A stretch of 64,000 nucleotides of DNA from contig JBFXJP010000007.1 in the NCBI GenBank assembly GCA_050174775.1, positions 124,001 through 188,000 on the forward strand, read 5' to 3'. The translations under genes were made by a program, and so were the position numbers. Under the pieces are notes generated by a model. It saw only the letters and a program-made list of their open reading frames with translations. It made no database searches and had not been told where the DNA came from. Positions 28,584 through 35,605 of the stretch are shown here, piece after piece; position 1 is the stretch's first letter, and each line of letters opens with the position of its first letter. Source of the DNA: CAYPGJ01 sp050174775 (lineage in GTDB: Bacteria > Planctomycetota > Phycisphaerae > Phycisphaerales > UBA1924).

Positions 28584-29858
28584 TCACTCCCGCTCGCCAC
28601 GACCCGCCTCTTCCAGCGCGCTGACGACCCGCTCGCGCAAGCGCACCCACTGCTGATCGCCACCCGGCGCCCCGTCCAACCATTCAAGATGCACGCTGCG
28701 CACGCCCCCGGCCCGCAGCGCGACCTCCGCCAGCGCGACACGCGCAACCGAGTCCGTCCGCACCGCCAGCAGCTCCTCCCCCACCGCTTCGCCTTCCTCC
28801 TCCCGCCCCGCGGCAAAGAGCGCGCCGGAGAGCGCGGCCATCCGGTCGATGAACCTGCGTTCGAGGTCCGCGCGCGCCGCAACGTCCGCGGGCCGAGCCG
28901 ACGCGTCACGCGCCCGCGCCTCCGCTTCGTACGCCGCGCGCCACCGACGCGCCTCACCGATCCCGCTCGCGTACACCTCCCCGGCCGCGCCCCACTCCCC
29001 TCGGCTCGTGAGCAGGGGAAAAACCCGATCCGCCATGGCGTGCAGGGTCTCGCGCCCCGAAGCCGTGCCGCGCACGCGCAGGGCCCACGCCTCGGTCTTC
29101 TCCGGCTCGCGCACGACGTCGTTGAGCACGATCCAGTCCTCGAGCTCGGAGAGCGAAGCCTCCCCCCCGCGCAGGCGGGACTCGATGACGTCGCGCAGGA
29201 CGCGGAAGGTCCGGCGCGCCTCGCTGTACCGCAGCGCGAGGGACTTCATCTCCTCCGCAACCACCCCGCGCTTGGCCGCACGCTGCGCCGTGTCTCCCTC
29301 TCCCATCCGCTCCCAGAGCCAGAGGTAGTCCGTGGTGGCGTCGTCGAGACGCACCGTGTCGACGCACCGGCGCGCAAGCCGCAGGCGAGCCTCGATGTTC
29401 TCGCCCGCCTCGCGCCGCAGACGCGTCCCCTCCGTCTCCCCGCGCGAGAGATCACCGAACCACGCGACCAGCTCGTCCGCGCTGCGCCGCGCCGAGACGC
29501 GGTCGAACAGCCGACCCGCGCGGATCGCGAGCGCCGTCACCGGAGCGTCCTGCACGCCGAACCGCTCCGCGATCTCCCGGTCGCGCACCGTGTCGATGAG
29601 CACAGCCACGCCGTTGTCCTTCAGCCACTGCGCCACGCGAGCATCCCACCAGATCGGCAGGTGCGCCTCACACGCCCCGCACCCCTCCAGCGTCGCGTAC
29701 ACGATGAGCCACCGGTCCTCCTGCTGCGCCTTCGCTGCGGCGTCGGCGAACGACAGATCCGTGAATGGCGGCACGCGCGCGAAGGCCGCGCTCCCCACGA
29801 GCGCGAGCAGCGCGGAGGCGAACCAGACATGCATCCATCTCGTGGTGCGGGCCGTCAT
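28584..29858 (-). CDS. Exported thioredoxin-fold protein
   Basis: The 424-residue product starts with a signal peptide (WFASALLALVGSAAFARV). A thioredoxin-like domain covers about 30-140. LIVYATLEGCGACEAHLPIWW contains the CxxC motif as CGAC, and AERFGVQDAPVTALAIRAG supplies the cis-proline strand (APVTAL). The rest, about 270 residues, is helical and rich in Ala/Arg/Glu with TPR-like spacing. The domain would act in periplasmic disulfide exchange or reduction; the C-terminal part may bind a client. It is antiparallel to rho and divergent from deoC. Confidence 0.8.
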   Translation of the reverse strand: MTARTTRWMHVWFASALLALVGSAAFARVPPFTDLSFADAAAKAQQEDRWLIVYATLEGCGACEAHLPIWWDARVAQWLKDNGVAVLIDTVRDREIAERFGVQDAPVTALAIRAGRLFDRVSARRSADELVAWFGDLSRGETEGTRLRREAGENIEARLRLARRCVDTVRLDDATTDYLWLWERMGEGDTAQRAAKRGVVAEEMKSLALRYSEARRTFRVLRDVIESRLRGGEASLSELEDWIVLNDVVREPEKTEAWALRVRGTASGRETLHAMADRVFPLLTSRGEWGAAGEVYASGIGEARRWRAAYEAEARARDASARPADVAARADLERRFIDRMAALSGALFAAGREEEGEAVGEELLAVRTDSVARVALAEVALRAGGVRSVHLEWLDGAPGGDQQWVRLRERVVSALEEAGRGERE

Positions 29859-29928
29859 GCGTCAGATGCTATGGACACGCACGCCCGCCCGCCGGTTCCC
29901 TCCGATCACGCCGAGTACGATCCGCCCC

Positions 29929-30642
29929 ATGCCCAGCACCGACCTTGCCGCACGCATCGATCACACGGCCCTCAAGCCGGAAACCACGCTCTCCGACGTG
30001 CTCCGGCTCGCGGACGAAGCGCTCCAGCACGCCTTCGCAGCGGTCTGCGTGAACCCCCGGTTCGCGGAGCCACTCGCGGCAAAGCTCGACGCGAGCCGCA
30101 CGCCGCGCGTCCTCACATGCGCGGTGGCGGGCTTCCCGCTGGGCGCCTCACATCCCGTGGTCATGGCCATCGAGGCCACGCACGCGTGCAAAGCGGGCGC
30201 GCGAGAGATCGACGTCGTCGCGCACCTGCCGCACCTCTTCAAGAAGGACGCCGAGGCGCTGAAAGAGGACCTCCTCCACACCACCCGCGCCGTACGCGCG
30301 GTGTCCGGCGCGATAGTCGTGAAAGTGATATTGGAAACCGCCGCGCTGCGCGCGCACGCGGACGCAACCGGGGGCGGGCTTGCCGAGTTCGAGGCGATGA
30401 TCGAGGCGGGCTGCCTGGCCGCGGCCCAGGCCGGGTGCGATTTCGTGAAGACCTCAACGGGCTTTCACGGCGCAGGGGGCGCGACGATCGAGGCGGTGCA
30501 ATTGCTGCGGAAGCATGCAGGCAAAATGAAGGTGAAAGCGTCGGGTGGTATTCGCACGCGCGATGACGCGATGAAGATGATCGACGCCGGCGCGGATCGT
30601 CTCGGCACGTCCAGCGGCATCGCGATCGTCACCGGCTCGTGA
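29929..30642 (+). CDS. deoC: Deoxyribose-phosphate aldolase
   Basis: DeoC splits 2-deoxyribose 5-phosphate into glyceraldehyde 3-phosphate and acetaldehyde during deoxynucleoside catabolism. The 237-residue TIM-barrel protein has IDHTALKPETT at the N terminus, CAVAGFPLGASH in the middle, CDFVKTSTGF with the Schiff-base lysine, and KVKASGGIRT with the second active-site lysine. I chose the ATG at 29929 because it matches the family start; the longer frame upstream is antisense to the thioredoxin gene. No deoxynucleoside phosphorylase or transporter is adjacent. Its last 14 bases overlap the convergent methyltransferase. Confidence 0.96.
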   Translation: MPSTDLAARIDHTALKPETTLSDVLRLADEALQHAFAAVCVNPRFAEPLAAKLDASRTPRVLTCAVAGFPLGASHPVVMAIEATHACKAGAREIDVVAHLPHLFKKDAEALKEDLLHTTRAVRAVSGAIVVKVILETAALRAHADATGGGLAEFEAMIEAGCLAAAQAGCDFVKTSTGFHGAGGATIEAVQLLRKHAGKMKVKASGGIRTRDDAMKMIDAGADRLGTSSGIAIVTGS

Positions 30643-31783
30643 GCATCTCTGCGGCCCACGCCGCGGCCGGCACGCACACCGCGTCCCCAAGCCCCGCAAG
30701 CAACTCGTTGTCCGTGAACGGGCTCCCCTCGCCGAAGAGGGCGTCGTCTTCGACGCCTTGGAGGCGCGCGGCTTCCTTGGGCGTCATGTGTCGCACGGCG
30801 TATTGGCCGAGGCCGGCGCGGAAGACGATTTGTTTGGCGCTGCCGCCCTTGGGGAGGCGGAGGCAGCCGGCGCGGCCGTCGGTGCGGAGCTCGGCGACGG
30901 AGCGTTTGGCGCCTTGGGGGCCGACGGGTCGGACGCGCCGGTAGGCGGTGGCGTGGGAGATTTCGGGGCCGCGGATCATGCCCTGGGCGGTGACTCGGTG
31001 GGCGGGGTGGAGCTGGGCGACGAAGTAGTCGGCGCGGGGCTTGGTCCACCACCGATCCGAGTCTTGGGGAGGGTCTTCGAGCGTGGATTGCAACGAATCC
31101 GCGCGGGGATGGAGTTCCTCAAGTTTTGGCCGAGACCATGCATGTTCGGGGTGCGCGCGCTGGAACGCGGTGATACGGGGGTTGCGTGCGGCGTGGGGTT
31201 TTTCTTCGACAAGGGCGGGGGGCGTGCGCACGTCGATGCGGTCGCAGAGGAGGTAGAGGCGCGGGCGGGACTGCGCGGTGAACCATGCGGCGTCGACGAG
31301 GAGGGGGTCGACGGCGTAGCCGGCGTCGTTGATGGCGCGGACGAGGGCGAGGAAGTCGGCGCCCTGCGCGCTGGTGAGGAGGCCGAGGACGTTCTCGAAG
31401 AGGAGCCAGCGCGGGCGGTGCGCGGCGTGTGTTTCGTTGAGGAGTCGGAAGATCTGCCAGACGGCGGCGGATTGGCCCTGGTGGATGCCGGCGCGGGCGC
31501 CTGCGAGGCTGAGGTCGGTGCAGGGGAAGGAGGCGGACCAGAGATCGCAGGGGGGGATGTCGGAGGCGCGGACGTGGTGGATGTCTCGGGTGTCGAGGAC
31601 GTCGGAGGCGTCGGGGAAGGAGGCGGCGTAGAGGCGGTGCTTGAGGGGGTCGATGTCGTTGGCGTAGAGGGTTTTGAAGGGGGAATCGAGGGATTCGAGG
31701 GCGCGGCGGACGAGGCCCATGCCGGCGAAGAACTCGGCTGCGGTGCGGGGCGTAGTCGGGTTGGGCGGCGCGTCGGCGGGCAT
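30629..31783 (-). CDS. C5-cytosine DNA methyltransferase, apparently orphan
   Basis: This 384-residue enzyme would methylate C5 of cytosine in DNA. Motif I is AEFFAGMGLVRRALE (SAM binding). Motif IV is SFPCTDLSLAG with the catalytic cysteine; the usual PC is followed by Q, here replaced by T. Motif VI is LFENV, motif VIII is in QSRPRLYLL, and motifs IX-X are ARLQGVEDD plus the GLGDAVCVPAAAWAA end. The target-recognition region lies between about 215 and 320. No restriction endonuclease or mismatch-repair nuclease is next to it. The ATG at 31783 begins right before the conserved domain. The window-scale base-skew switch falls inside the 3' part of this gene. Confidence 0.9.
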   Translation of the reverse strand: MPADAPPNPTTPRTAAEFFAGMGLVRRALESLDSPFKTLYANDIDPLKHRLYAASFPDASDVLDTRDIHHVRASDIPPCDLWSASFPCTDLSLAGARAGIHQGQSAAVWQIFRLLNETHAAHRPRWLLFENVLGLLTSAQGADFLALVRAINDAGYAVDPLLVDAAWFTAQSRPRLYLLCDRIDVRTPPALVEEKPHAARNPRITAFQRAHPEHAWSRPKLEELHPRADSLQSTLEDPPQDSDRWWTKPRADYFVAQLHPAHRVTAQGMIRGPEISHATAYRRVRPVGPQGAKRSVAELRTDGRAGCLRLPKGGSAKQIVFRAGLGQYAVRHMTPKEAARLQGVEDDALFGEGSPFTDNELLAGLGDAVCVPAAAWAAEMLTSR

Positions 31784-31895
31784 GGGCTGCGTGGCTCGGT
31801 GTACCTGTTTGGGAGTCGGCTGCCAAGCCGAGGTAGGATCGGGCGTGGCCCGGGCTCGTGTGGGCTGGCTCGATGGTCGATGGTGTGGAGACGTG

Positions 31896-32510
31896 ATGGC
31901 GTTGCCGAGAGTGCCGATGGCGATTCGTGGGGTGAGCCTGCTGGTGGGTGTGGGTGTGGGGTTGCTCGCGCTGTGGCAGACGTACGGCGCGCTGACGCGG
32001 ACGGACCCGGGGTGGTTTCTGGTGGGGTTTGAGGCGCTGACGTTGAGCGGGTGCGTGTTTGCGGTGTTGATCGGGCTGGGGAAGTTCCGGTCGGGGCCGG
32101 CGCTGGCGATGCTGTGTGTTGCGGGGACGATTCTGGTCGGGACGGTGCTGGGGTACACGGCGGATCGCGCGACGTACCGGGGGATTTTGCAGCATCAGGT
32201 GTCGGCGGGTCGGATCGGCGCGAGTGTTCTGATGTTGGCGATGGCGGGTGTGACGGTGTGGGCGCGCAGGCCTGGGAAGTCTTTGAAGGCGCTGGTGATC
32301 GGTTGCGTGCTGGGGGGCGCGGGGGTCGCGGCGACGGGGGCATGGATGTTCACGTCGTTGCCGGCGACGCTGGCCGGGATTCATCCGATGGTGAAGACGC
32401 TGGCGTTTCTGTTCGGCGGGTTGCTGGTGGTGGGGCTGATCTCCGCGGGGACGCATTACGCGATCCGGTCGCTGGAGTTCGGGCGCGAGGGCGAGAACGC
32501 GGCGTCCTAA
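31896..32510 (+). CDS. Multi-pass membrane protein of unknown function
   Basis: A 204-residue protein with five predicted membrane helices: about 11-29, 38-59, 68-85, 112-130 and 140-160, plus one near 175-192. I do not recognise a family. The loops are short and there is no catalytic motif. The ATG at 31896 has GGAG six bases upstream; the longer open frame begins inside the divergent methyltransferase. It may be co-transcribed with the DUF4230-type gene 75 bases downstream. Confidence 0.75.
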   Translation: MALPRVPMAIRGVSLLVGVGVGLLALWQTYGALTRTDPGWFLVGFEALTLSGCVFAVLIGLGKFRSGPALAMLCVAGTILVGTVLGYTADRATYRGILQHQVSAGRIGASVLMLAMAGVTVWARRPGKSLKALVIGCVLGGAGVAATGAWMFTSLPATLAGIHPMVKTLAFLFGGLLVVGLISAGTHYAIRSLEFGREGENAAS

Positions 32511-32585
32511 CATCGGGCGACCGGCGTCGGGGGCAGGGAACGGAATCGGCGCGGGTCGGGGCCGAAGAAGGCTCCCGGAGGTCGC

Positions 32586-33233
32586 ATGGCTGAATTGATC
32601 CTGCTTGTGTTGGGGCTGCTGCTGGGGGGCGTGCTGGTGTTCCTGGTGCTGCGTCGTGTGGGCTCGAAGGCGCCGGTGACGGCGGTGACGAGCGCGACGA
32701 TCGCGGATCGGGTGCGGGCGGTGGGTCGGCTGGTGGGGCTGGAGGTGAGCGCGAAGGAGATCGCGACGAGCACGAAGGGGTGGTCGTGGATGCCGCCGAT
32801 CCTGCTGTCGCAGGCGCGGGTGGCGATGATCTTCCACTTCGAGAAGCAGTACTCGGTGGACCTGGCGCGGGTGCGCGAGGCGGACGTGGAGCGGGTGGGG
32901 GAGGGGAAGTATCGGGTGCGCTTGCCGCGGATCGAGGGCGCGCTGCGCTTGCTCGACGTGGAGCCGTATGACATTCAGGCGGGGCGCGTGCTTGGGCTCT
33001 TGGACATCATTCAGGTGAACGCCGCGACGCAGAAGGATTTGATGAAGCACGCGCAGGGTCAGGCGTCGGAGCTGTTCGAGAAGTACGACCCGCGGTACCG
33101 GAGCGAGGCGATGGCGAGCGTGGAGCGGCACCTGACGTCGCTGCTGGCGCTGTTCGGGATCGAGGTGGAGTGTGTGTGGCGGGAGGAGGGGGAGGTGAGT
33201 CGGGGTGAGCGGTTGATGGGTGTGAAGGACTGA
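32586..33233 (+). CDS. DUF4230-type membrane-anchored protein
   Basis: The 215-residue protein has one N-terminal membrane helix (LILLVLGLLLGGVLVFLVL) and an exported domain. The domain has the DUF4230 pattern of strands and a C-terminal amphipathic helix: VAMIFHFEKQYSVDL, KYRVRLPRIEGALR, then a helix ending in LLALFGIEVECVW. The family has no known activity. The ATG at 32586 follows a GGAGG box. It is the last well-behaved gene before the gene-poor island at 33234-34828. Confidence 0.78.
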   Translation: MAELILLVLGLLLGGVLVFLVLRRVGSKAPVTAVTSATIADRVRAVGRLVGLEVSAKEIATSTKGWSWMPPILLSQARVAMIFHFEKQYSVDLARVREADVERVGEGKYRVRLPRIEGALRLLDVEPYDIQAGRVLGLLDIIQVNAATQKDLMKHAQGQASELFEKYDPRYRSEAMASVERHLTSLLALFGIEVECVWREEGEVSRGERLMGVKD

Positions 33234-33685
33234 GGCCCCCGGGCCGTGGAAGGCACGACCGAACGGTGAAGCCCGTATGTGATTCGTCTCGGAGCATGAG
33301 CTACCCGCGGCGGCACCAAGAGAGGTGTTGAGGCGGGGTCCAAACAGGGTCCACCGTGCCGAGTCACGGCATCGCCTGTATCGGTACCTCAGTGAGTGCT
33401 AGGGCTATTCAACACCCGCTGCCTCAGGGATGGTAAGCGTGCGATAGCACTAATCCGCACGGCAGAAACGGCAGAGCAAGAAGCGGCTGTCGTACGTGAA
33501 GCCATCTCTCATTACAAGGCCAGAACGGTGTCAGATTGACACCAACTCAAGGCCTGGGCGTTGCAGCGTCGATATCCGTGAGGTAGGTTGTCATCGCGGC
33601 TGGCGGGAGCCGAAACCCGCAAATCTTGGGCAGACTGCTAGCGTCCAATGCGAGAGCATTTGCCGATTCAGCAACAGCCGCTAAT
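33234..33685. other. Gene-free, lower-GC stretch with several hairpins
   Basis: No convincing coding frame is present. GC content is visibly lower than in the flanks. Several short inverted repeats occur in order: 33439-33450 (GTGC, four bases, GCAC), 33527-33543 (GGTGTCA, three bases, TGACACC), 33603-33620 (GCGGG, eight bases, CCCGC) and 33647-33660 (AATGC, GAGA tetraloop, GCATT). Together with the hairpin at 33686-33717 they could be a structured RNA or remnants of an insertion. I cannot match it to RNase P, tmRNA, SRP or 6S RNA. Confidence 0.45.
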
Positions 33686-33717
33686 CCCCGCCCCAGTGCG
33701 CTAACACTGGAGCGGGG
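33686..33717 (-). terminator. Strong hairpin after the small-gene cluster
   Basis: Thirteen-base arms (33686-33698 and 33705-33717, 12 pairs, one mismatch) around a six-base loop, beginning 13 bases after the stop of the 33731-33877 ORF. There is no U-tract on either side, so it may act with Rho or simply protect the 3' end. Confidence 0.5.
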
Positions 33718-33730
33718 TCGATGAAGGTTC

Positions 33731-33877
33731 TCAGCGTCTGGGCTTTGCCCAGAACACGAAAGCCTTCAGCCCGTAGTCCCTCGCGTACAACACACGCCCG
33801 TTCCGCAGCCGCACGAAAGCGGCATAAACGAGCTCGTACTCGGGGCCGGGCTTTTTGGGGTTCTTATGGAACGCCAT
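33731..33877 (-). CDS. Small conserved-looking basic protein (48 aa)
   Basis: From the ATG at 33877, with GGAG upstream, a 48-residue protein reads MAFHKNPKKPGPEYELVYAA and continues to GRVLYARDYGLKAFVFW near the end. The pattern of a basic N terminus followed by strand, turn and strand, with a GxxxYAxxxGLKAF motif, looks like a genuine tiny protein rather than a shadow. I recall similar endings in small proteins of phages and mobile regions but cannot name a family. It lies five bases after the 33882-34055 ORF and is followed by a hairpin, fitting a small operon that starts at 34475. Confidence 0.55.
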   Translation of the reverse strand: MAFHKNPKKPGPEYELVYAAFVRLRNGRVLYARDYGLKAFVFWAKPRR

Positions 33878-33881
33878 TGGC

Positions 33882-34055
33882 TCAGTCTCCGAAGTTGCGA
33901 CTTGAAACCGTTCGGGCTGACGAGCGTACAACCACCACCGAACGGCACGCGTCGTTCCATCCGTTCATCCGGATGAACGGATGAAGTCCGCTTGCGTTCG
34001 GTGGAGGCCGCGGTAAGATGGGGGGCCAAAAGGCCACAACCCTCACCTGTTTCAT
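33882..34055 (-). CDS. Possible tiny ORF (57 aa) with a strong ribosome-binding site
   Basis: The ATG at 34055 has AAGGAG seven bases upstream, among the best Shine-Dalgarno sites in the window. The product begins MKQVRVVAFWPPILPRPPPN and shows no recognisable fold; its composition is not clearly protein-like. The 26-bp palindrome at 33958-33983 lies inside it. It could be a real peptide, a leader for the next ORF, or chance. Confidence 0.3.
   Translation of the reverse strand: MKQVRVVAFWPPILPRPPPNASGLHPFIRMNGWNDACRSVVVVRSSARTVSSRNFGD
33958..33983. repeat. Perfect 26-bp palindrome
   Basis: The 26 bases are exactly self-complementary about the point between 33970 and 33971. Each half is built from CATCCG, TT and CATCC(G), so it also contains short direct repeats. 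It could be an operator for a dimeric regulator, a recombination site, or a cruciform. Confidence 0.8.
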
Positions 34056-34095
34056 GGGTGAGTCTCCTTGCTAGAGGGGCTTTACGGGTTGTCCA

Positions 34096-34125
34096 GACGG
34101 CTCGGCGTTGGCGCGCCGGGCCGTC
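34096..34125 (-). terminator. Terminator-like hairpin after the 34137-34475 gene
   Basis: Arms of 12 bases (34096-34107 and 34114-34125) pair completely, counting one G-T, around a six-base loop. On the minus strand it begins 12 bases after the stop codon at 34137. No T-run follows, so termination is inferred from position and stem strength. Confidence 0.45.
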
Positions 34126-34136
34126 GCTGTATGAGG

Positions 34137-34475
34137 TCATGTCACCACGAGTTCTTTCTGCGCCACTCGCCACTTCACGCGGCGCGGTGATGTGTCGTCT
34201 TTCTCGAATCGGTCTCTGTGCGCGTGGAGAACCGCACGCACAGAGGGTTCTGATAGACCGGTGGTTCGCGACAGCTCTGCCACGGTCCAGTAGCGATCGG
34301 CTTCGATTCCCATTACCCCCAAAATCATGCTGATCTGGGACTCATTTGAAGCCTCTTGGTCTCGTGATTTCAGAAGGTCACTCACGCGTGCCAGCGCTTC
34401 CAGGTCTTTGCGATAGCGCGCCTTAATTCGTTCTTGCAGCTCTTCAAGAGACGCTCCTGTGAGTTGGGCGTGCAT
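34137..34475 (-). CDS. Small protein with N-terminal coiled coil and C-terminal winged-helix-like region
   Basis: A 112-residue protein. Residues 9-35 (LEELQERIKARYRKDLEALARV) form an amphipathic helix or coiled coil. Residues 55-95 (ADRYWTVAELSRTTGLSEPSVRAVLHAH) look like a helix-turn-helix, with SEPSVRAVL as the recognition helix. It may regulate transcription of its own cluster. The start is firm: AAGGAG lies seven bases before the ATG at 34475. GC content is lower than in neighbouring genes, and the small ORFs downstream on the same strand suggest a recently acquired mini-cluster. Confidence 0.7.
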   Translation of the reverse strand: MHAQLTGASLEELQERIKARYRKDLEALARVSDLLKSRDQEASNESQISMILGVMGIEADRYWTVAELSRTTGLSEPSVRAVLHAHRDRFEKDDTSPRRVKWRVAQKELVVT

Positions 34476-34828
34476 GCGAGGCTCCTTTCACTCCGCTGTC
34501 ACCTCCGCTGACCAGGCCACTTCCCTGGCAGCGAAGGGACTCAACTCTCCTACTTCAGACTACATAAGACCGAACAAAGCGCCAAGCCCCCCAGGGGCGA
34601 CCGGTGGGGGCATGAGGGTGCCTCGAAGGGGACATACATACACAATGTTGTGTAGGGCGACCCCTATTCCGCGACTACTCCCTAACGCCCAGATGTCCCT
34701 CACAGATCCAGAACGCCTGAGGGCCAGAGGGGCACGGGGAAGTCACCGCGCGATCCGGCCGCCGTCTCTTGGTTCACTCTCGCTTCGTAGTTCCGGTTTA
34801 GTCTCCGGGCTTGAGCGGCCAACGGCGC
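34476..34828. other. Divergent upstream region with an operator-like inverted repeat
   Basis: No gene is visible. This gap separates the minus-strand winged-helix-like gene from the plus-strand WaaP-like gene and should hold promoters for both. An inverted repeat CACAA-TG-TTGTG (34641-34652) is a possible operator. No clean -35/-10 pair could be assigned on either strand. Confidence 0.35.
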
Positions 34829-35605
34829 ATGTGGCTGATTCGATCGGGGAGTGCGGATTCGCGCGCCATTGCGCGCGCGGTGGTGGGTGCGTCGTGGGCG
34901 CGGGGGGCGGAGGAGATCAAGCGGGAGAAGCGGACGAGCGTGCGGCGCGGGGAGGCGTGCGGGCGCGAGGTGGTGGTGAAGACGTGGGCGTGGACGAGGC
35001 TCAGGGACTGGCTGAATGCGATTTTCGGGAGGACGGCGGGGCAGCGGCACTGGCGCGGGGCGGAGCGGCTGAGGGCGTTGGGCGTGGAGAGCGCGGCGTG
35101 CCTTGCGCTGGTTCGATGGCGTGAGGGATTCGGCGTGCGCGAGACGCTCGTGCTGGAGGCGCTGCGGGGCAAGACGCTGCTGGAGCATCTCGATGAGGTG
35201 CAACGCGGCGTGAGCGGGCTGACGTTCGCGGAGCGGAGGGAGTTGGCGCGCACGGTGGGGGCGCAGGTGAAGGGGATGACGACGAGGGGGTGGTTCAACA
35301 GGGACCACAAGCCGAGCAATGTGATCGTGGTGTCGCCGGCGCGGGTGTGCGTGATCGACACGGTGGCGATCAAGCGTGATCGGGAGCGGACGGGGGGCGC
35401 GCGGATGCTGACGAGTTTGATGCTCGAGCCGATGGGTGTGAGGTGCGTTGCATCACGGACGATGCGGATGCGCGTGCTGCTCGAGGCGAGCGGGGGCGCG
35501 AGTTTGAAGGCGCGGAAGGCGGCGTGGAGGGGGATCGCGGAGCGGATCGAGGATCACGGGGACCCCCGGCCTAGGGTCAATCCGCTGGCGCGCGCTTCGG
35601 GGTGA
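34829..35605 (+). CDS. Lipopolysaccharide kinase (WaaP/Kdo kinase)-like protein
   Basis: About 258 residues with a protein-kinase-like fold of the WaaP type. GREVVVKTWAW supplies the ATP-site lysine. WFNRDHKPSNVIV is the catalytic loop (HRDxxxxN reads NRDHKPSN), and CVIDTVAIK provides the metal-binding aspartate in the DFG position. Such enzymes phosphorylate heptose or Kdo in the LPS inner core. Context agrees: a heptosyltransferase and a GmhB-like phosphatase lie next to it on the opposite strand. The ATG at 34829 is chosen; a TTG six codons upstream (34811) is possible. Its last 29 bases overlap the convergent heptosyltransferase gene. Confidence 0.78.
   Translation: MWLIRSGSADSRAIARAVVGASWARGAEEIKREKRTSVRRGEACGREVVVKTWAWTRLRDWLNAIFGRTAGQRHWRGAERLRALGVESAACLALVRWREGFGVRETLVLEALRGKTLLEHLDEVQRGVSGLTFAERRELARTVGAQVKGMTTRGWFNRDHKPSNVIVVSPARVCVIDTVAIKRDRERTGGARMLTSLMLEPMGVRCVASRTMRMRVLLEASGGASLKARKAAWRGIAERIEDHGDPRPRVNPLARASG

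Noticed and set aside
33496..33684. A 62-codon plus-strand ORF in the gene-free stretch
   Set aside because: No ribosome-binding site and no protein-like pattern; it overlaps several hairpins.
33234..34828. DnaA-box cluster near the skew switch
   Set aside because: I looked for TTATNCACA-like boxes in this low-GC segment and found none, so I did not call an origin feature.
33234..34828. Prophage or integrative element
   Set aside because: No integrase, transposase or flanking direct repeat was found; only lower GC and tiny genes support acquisition.
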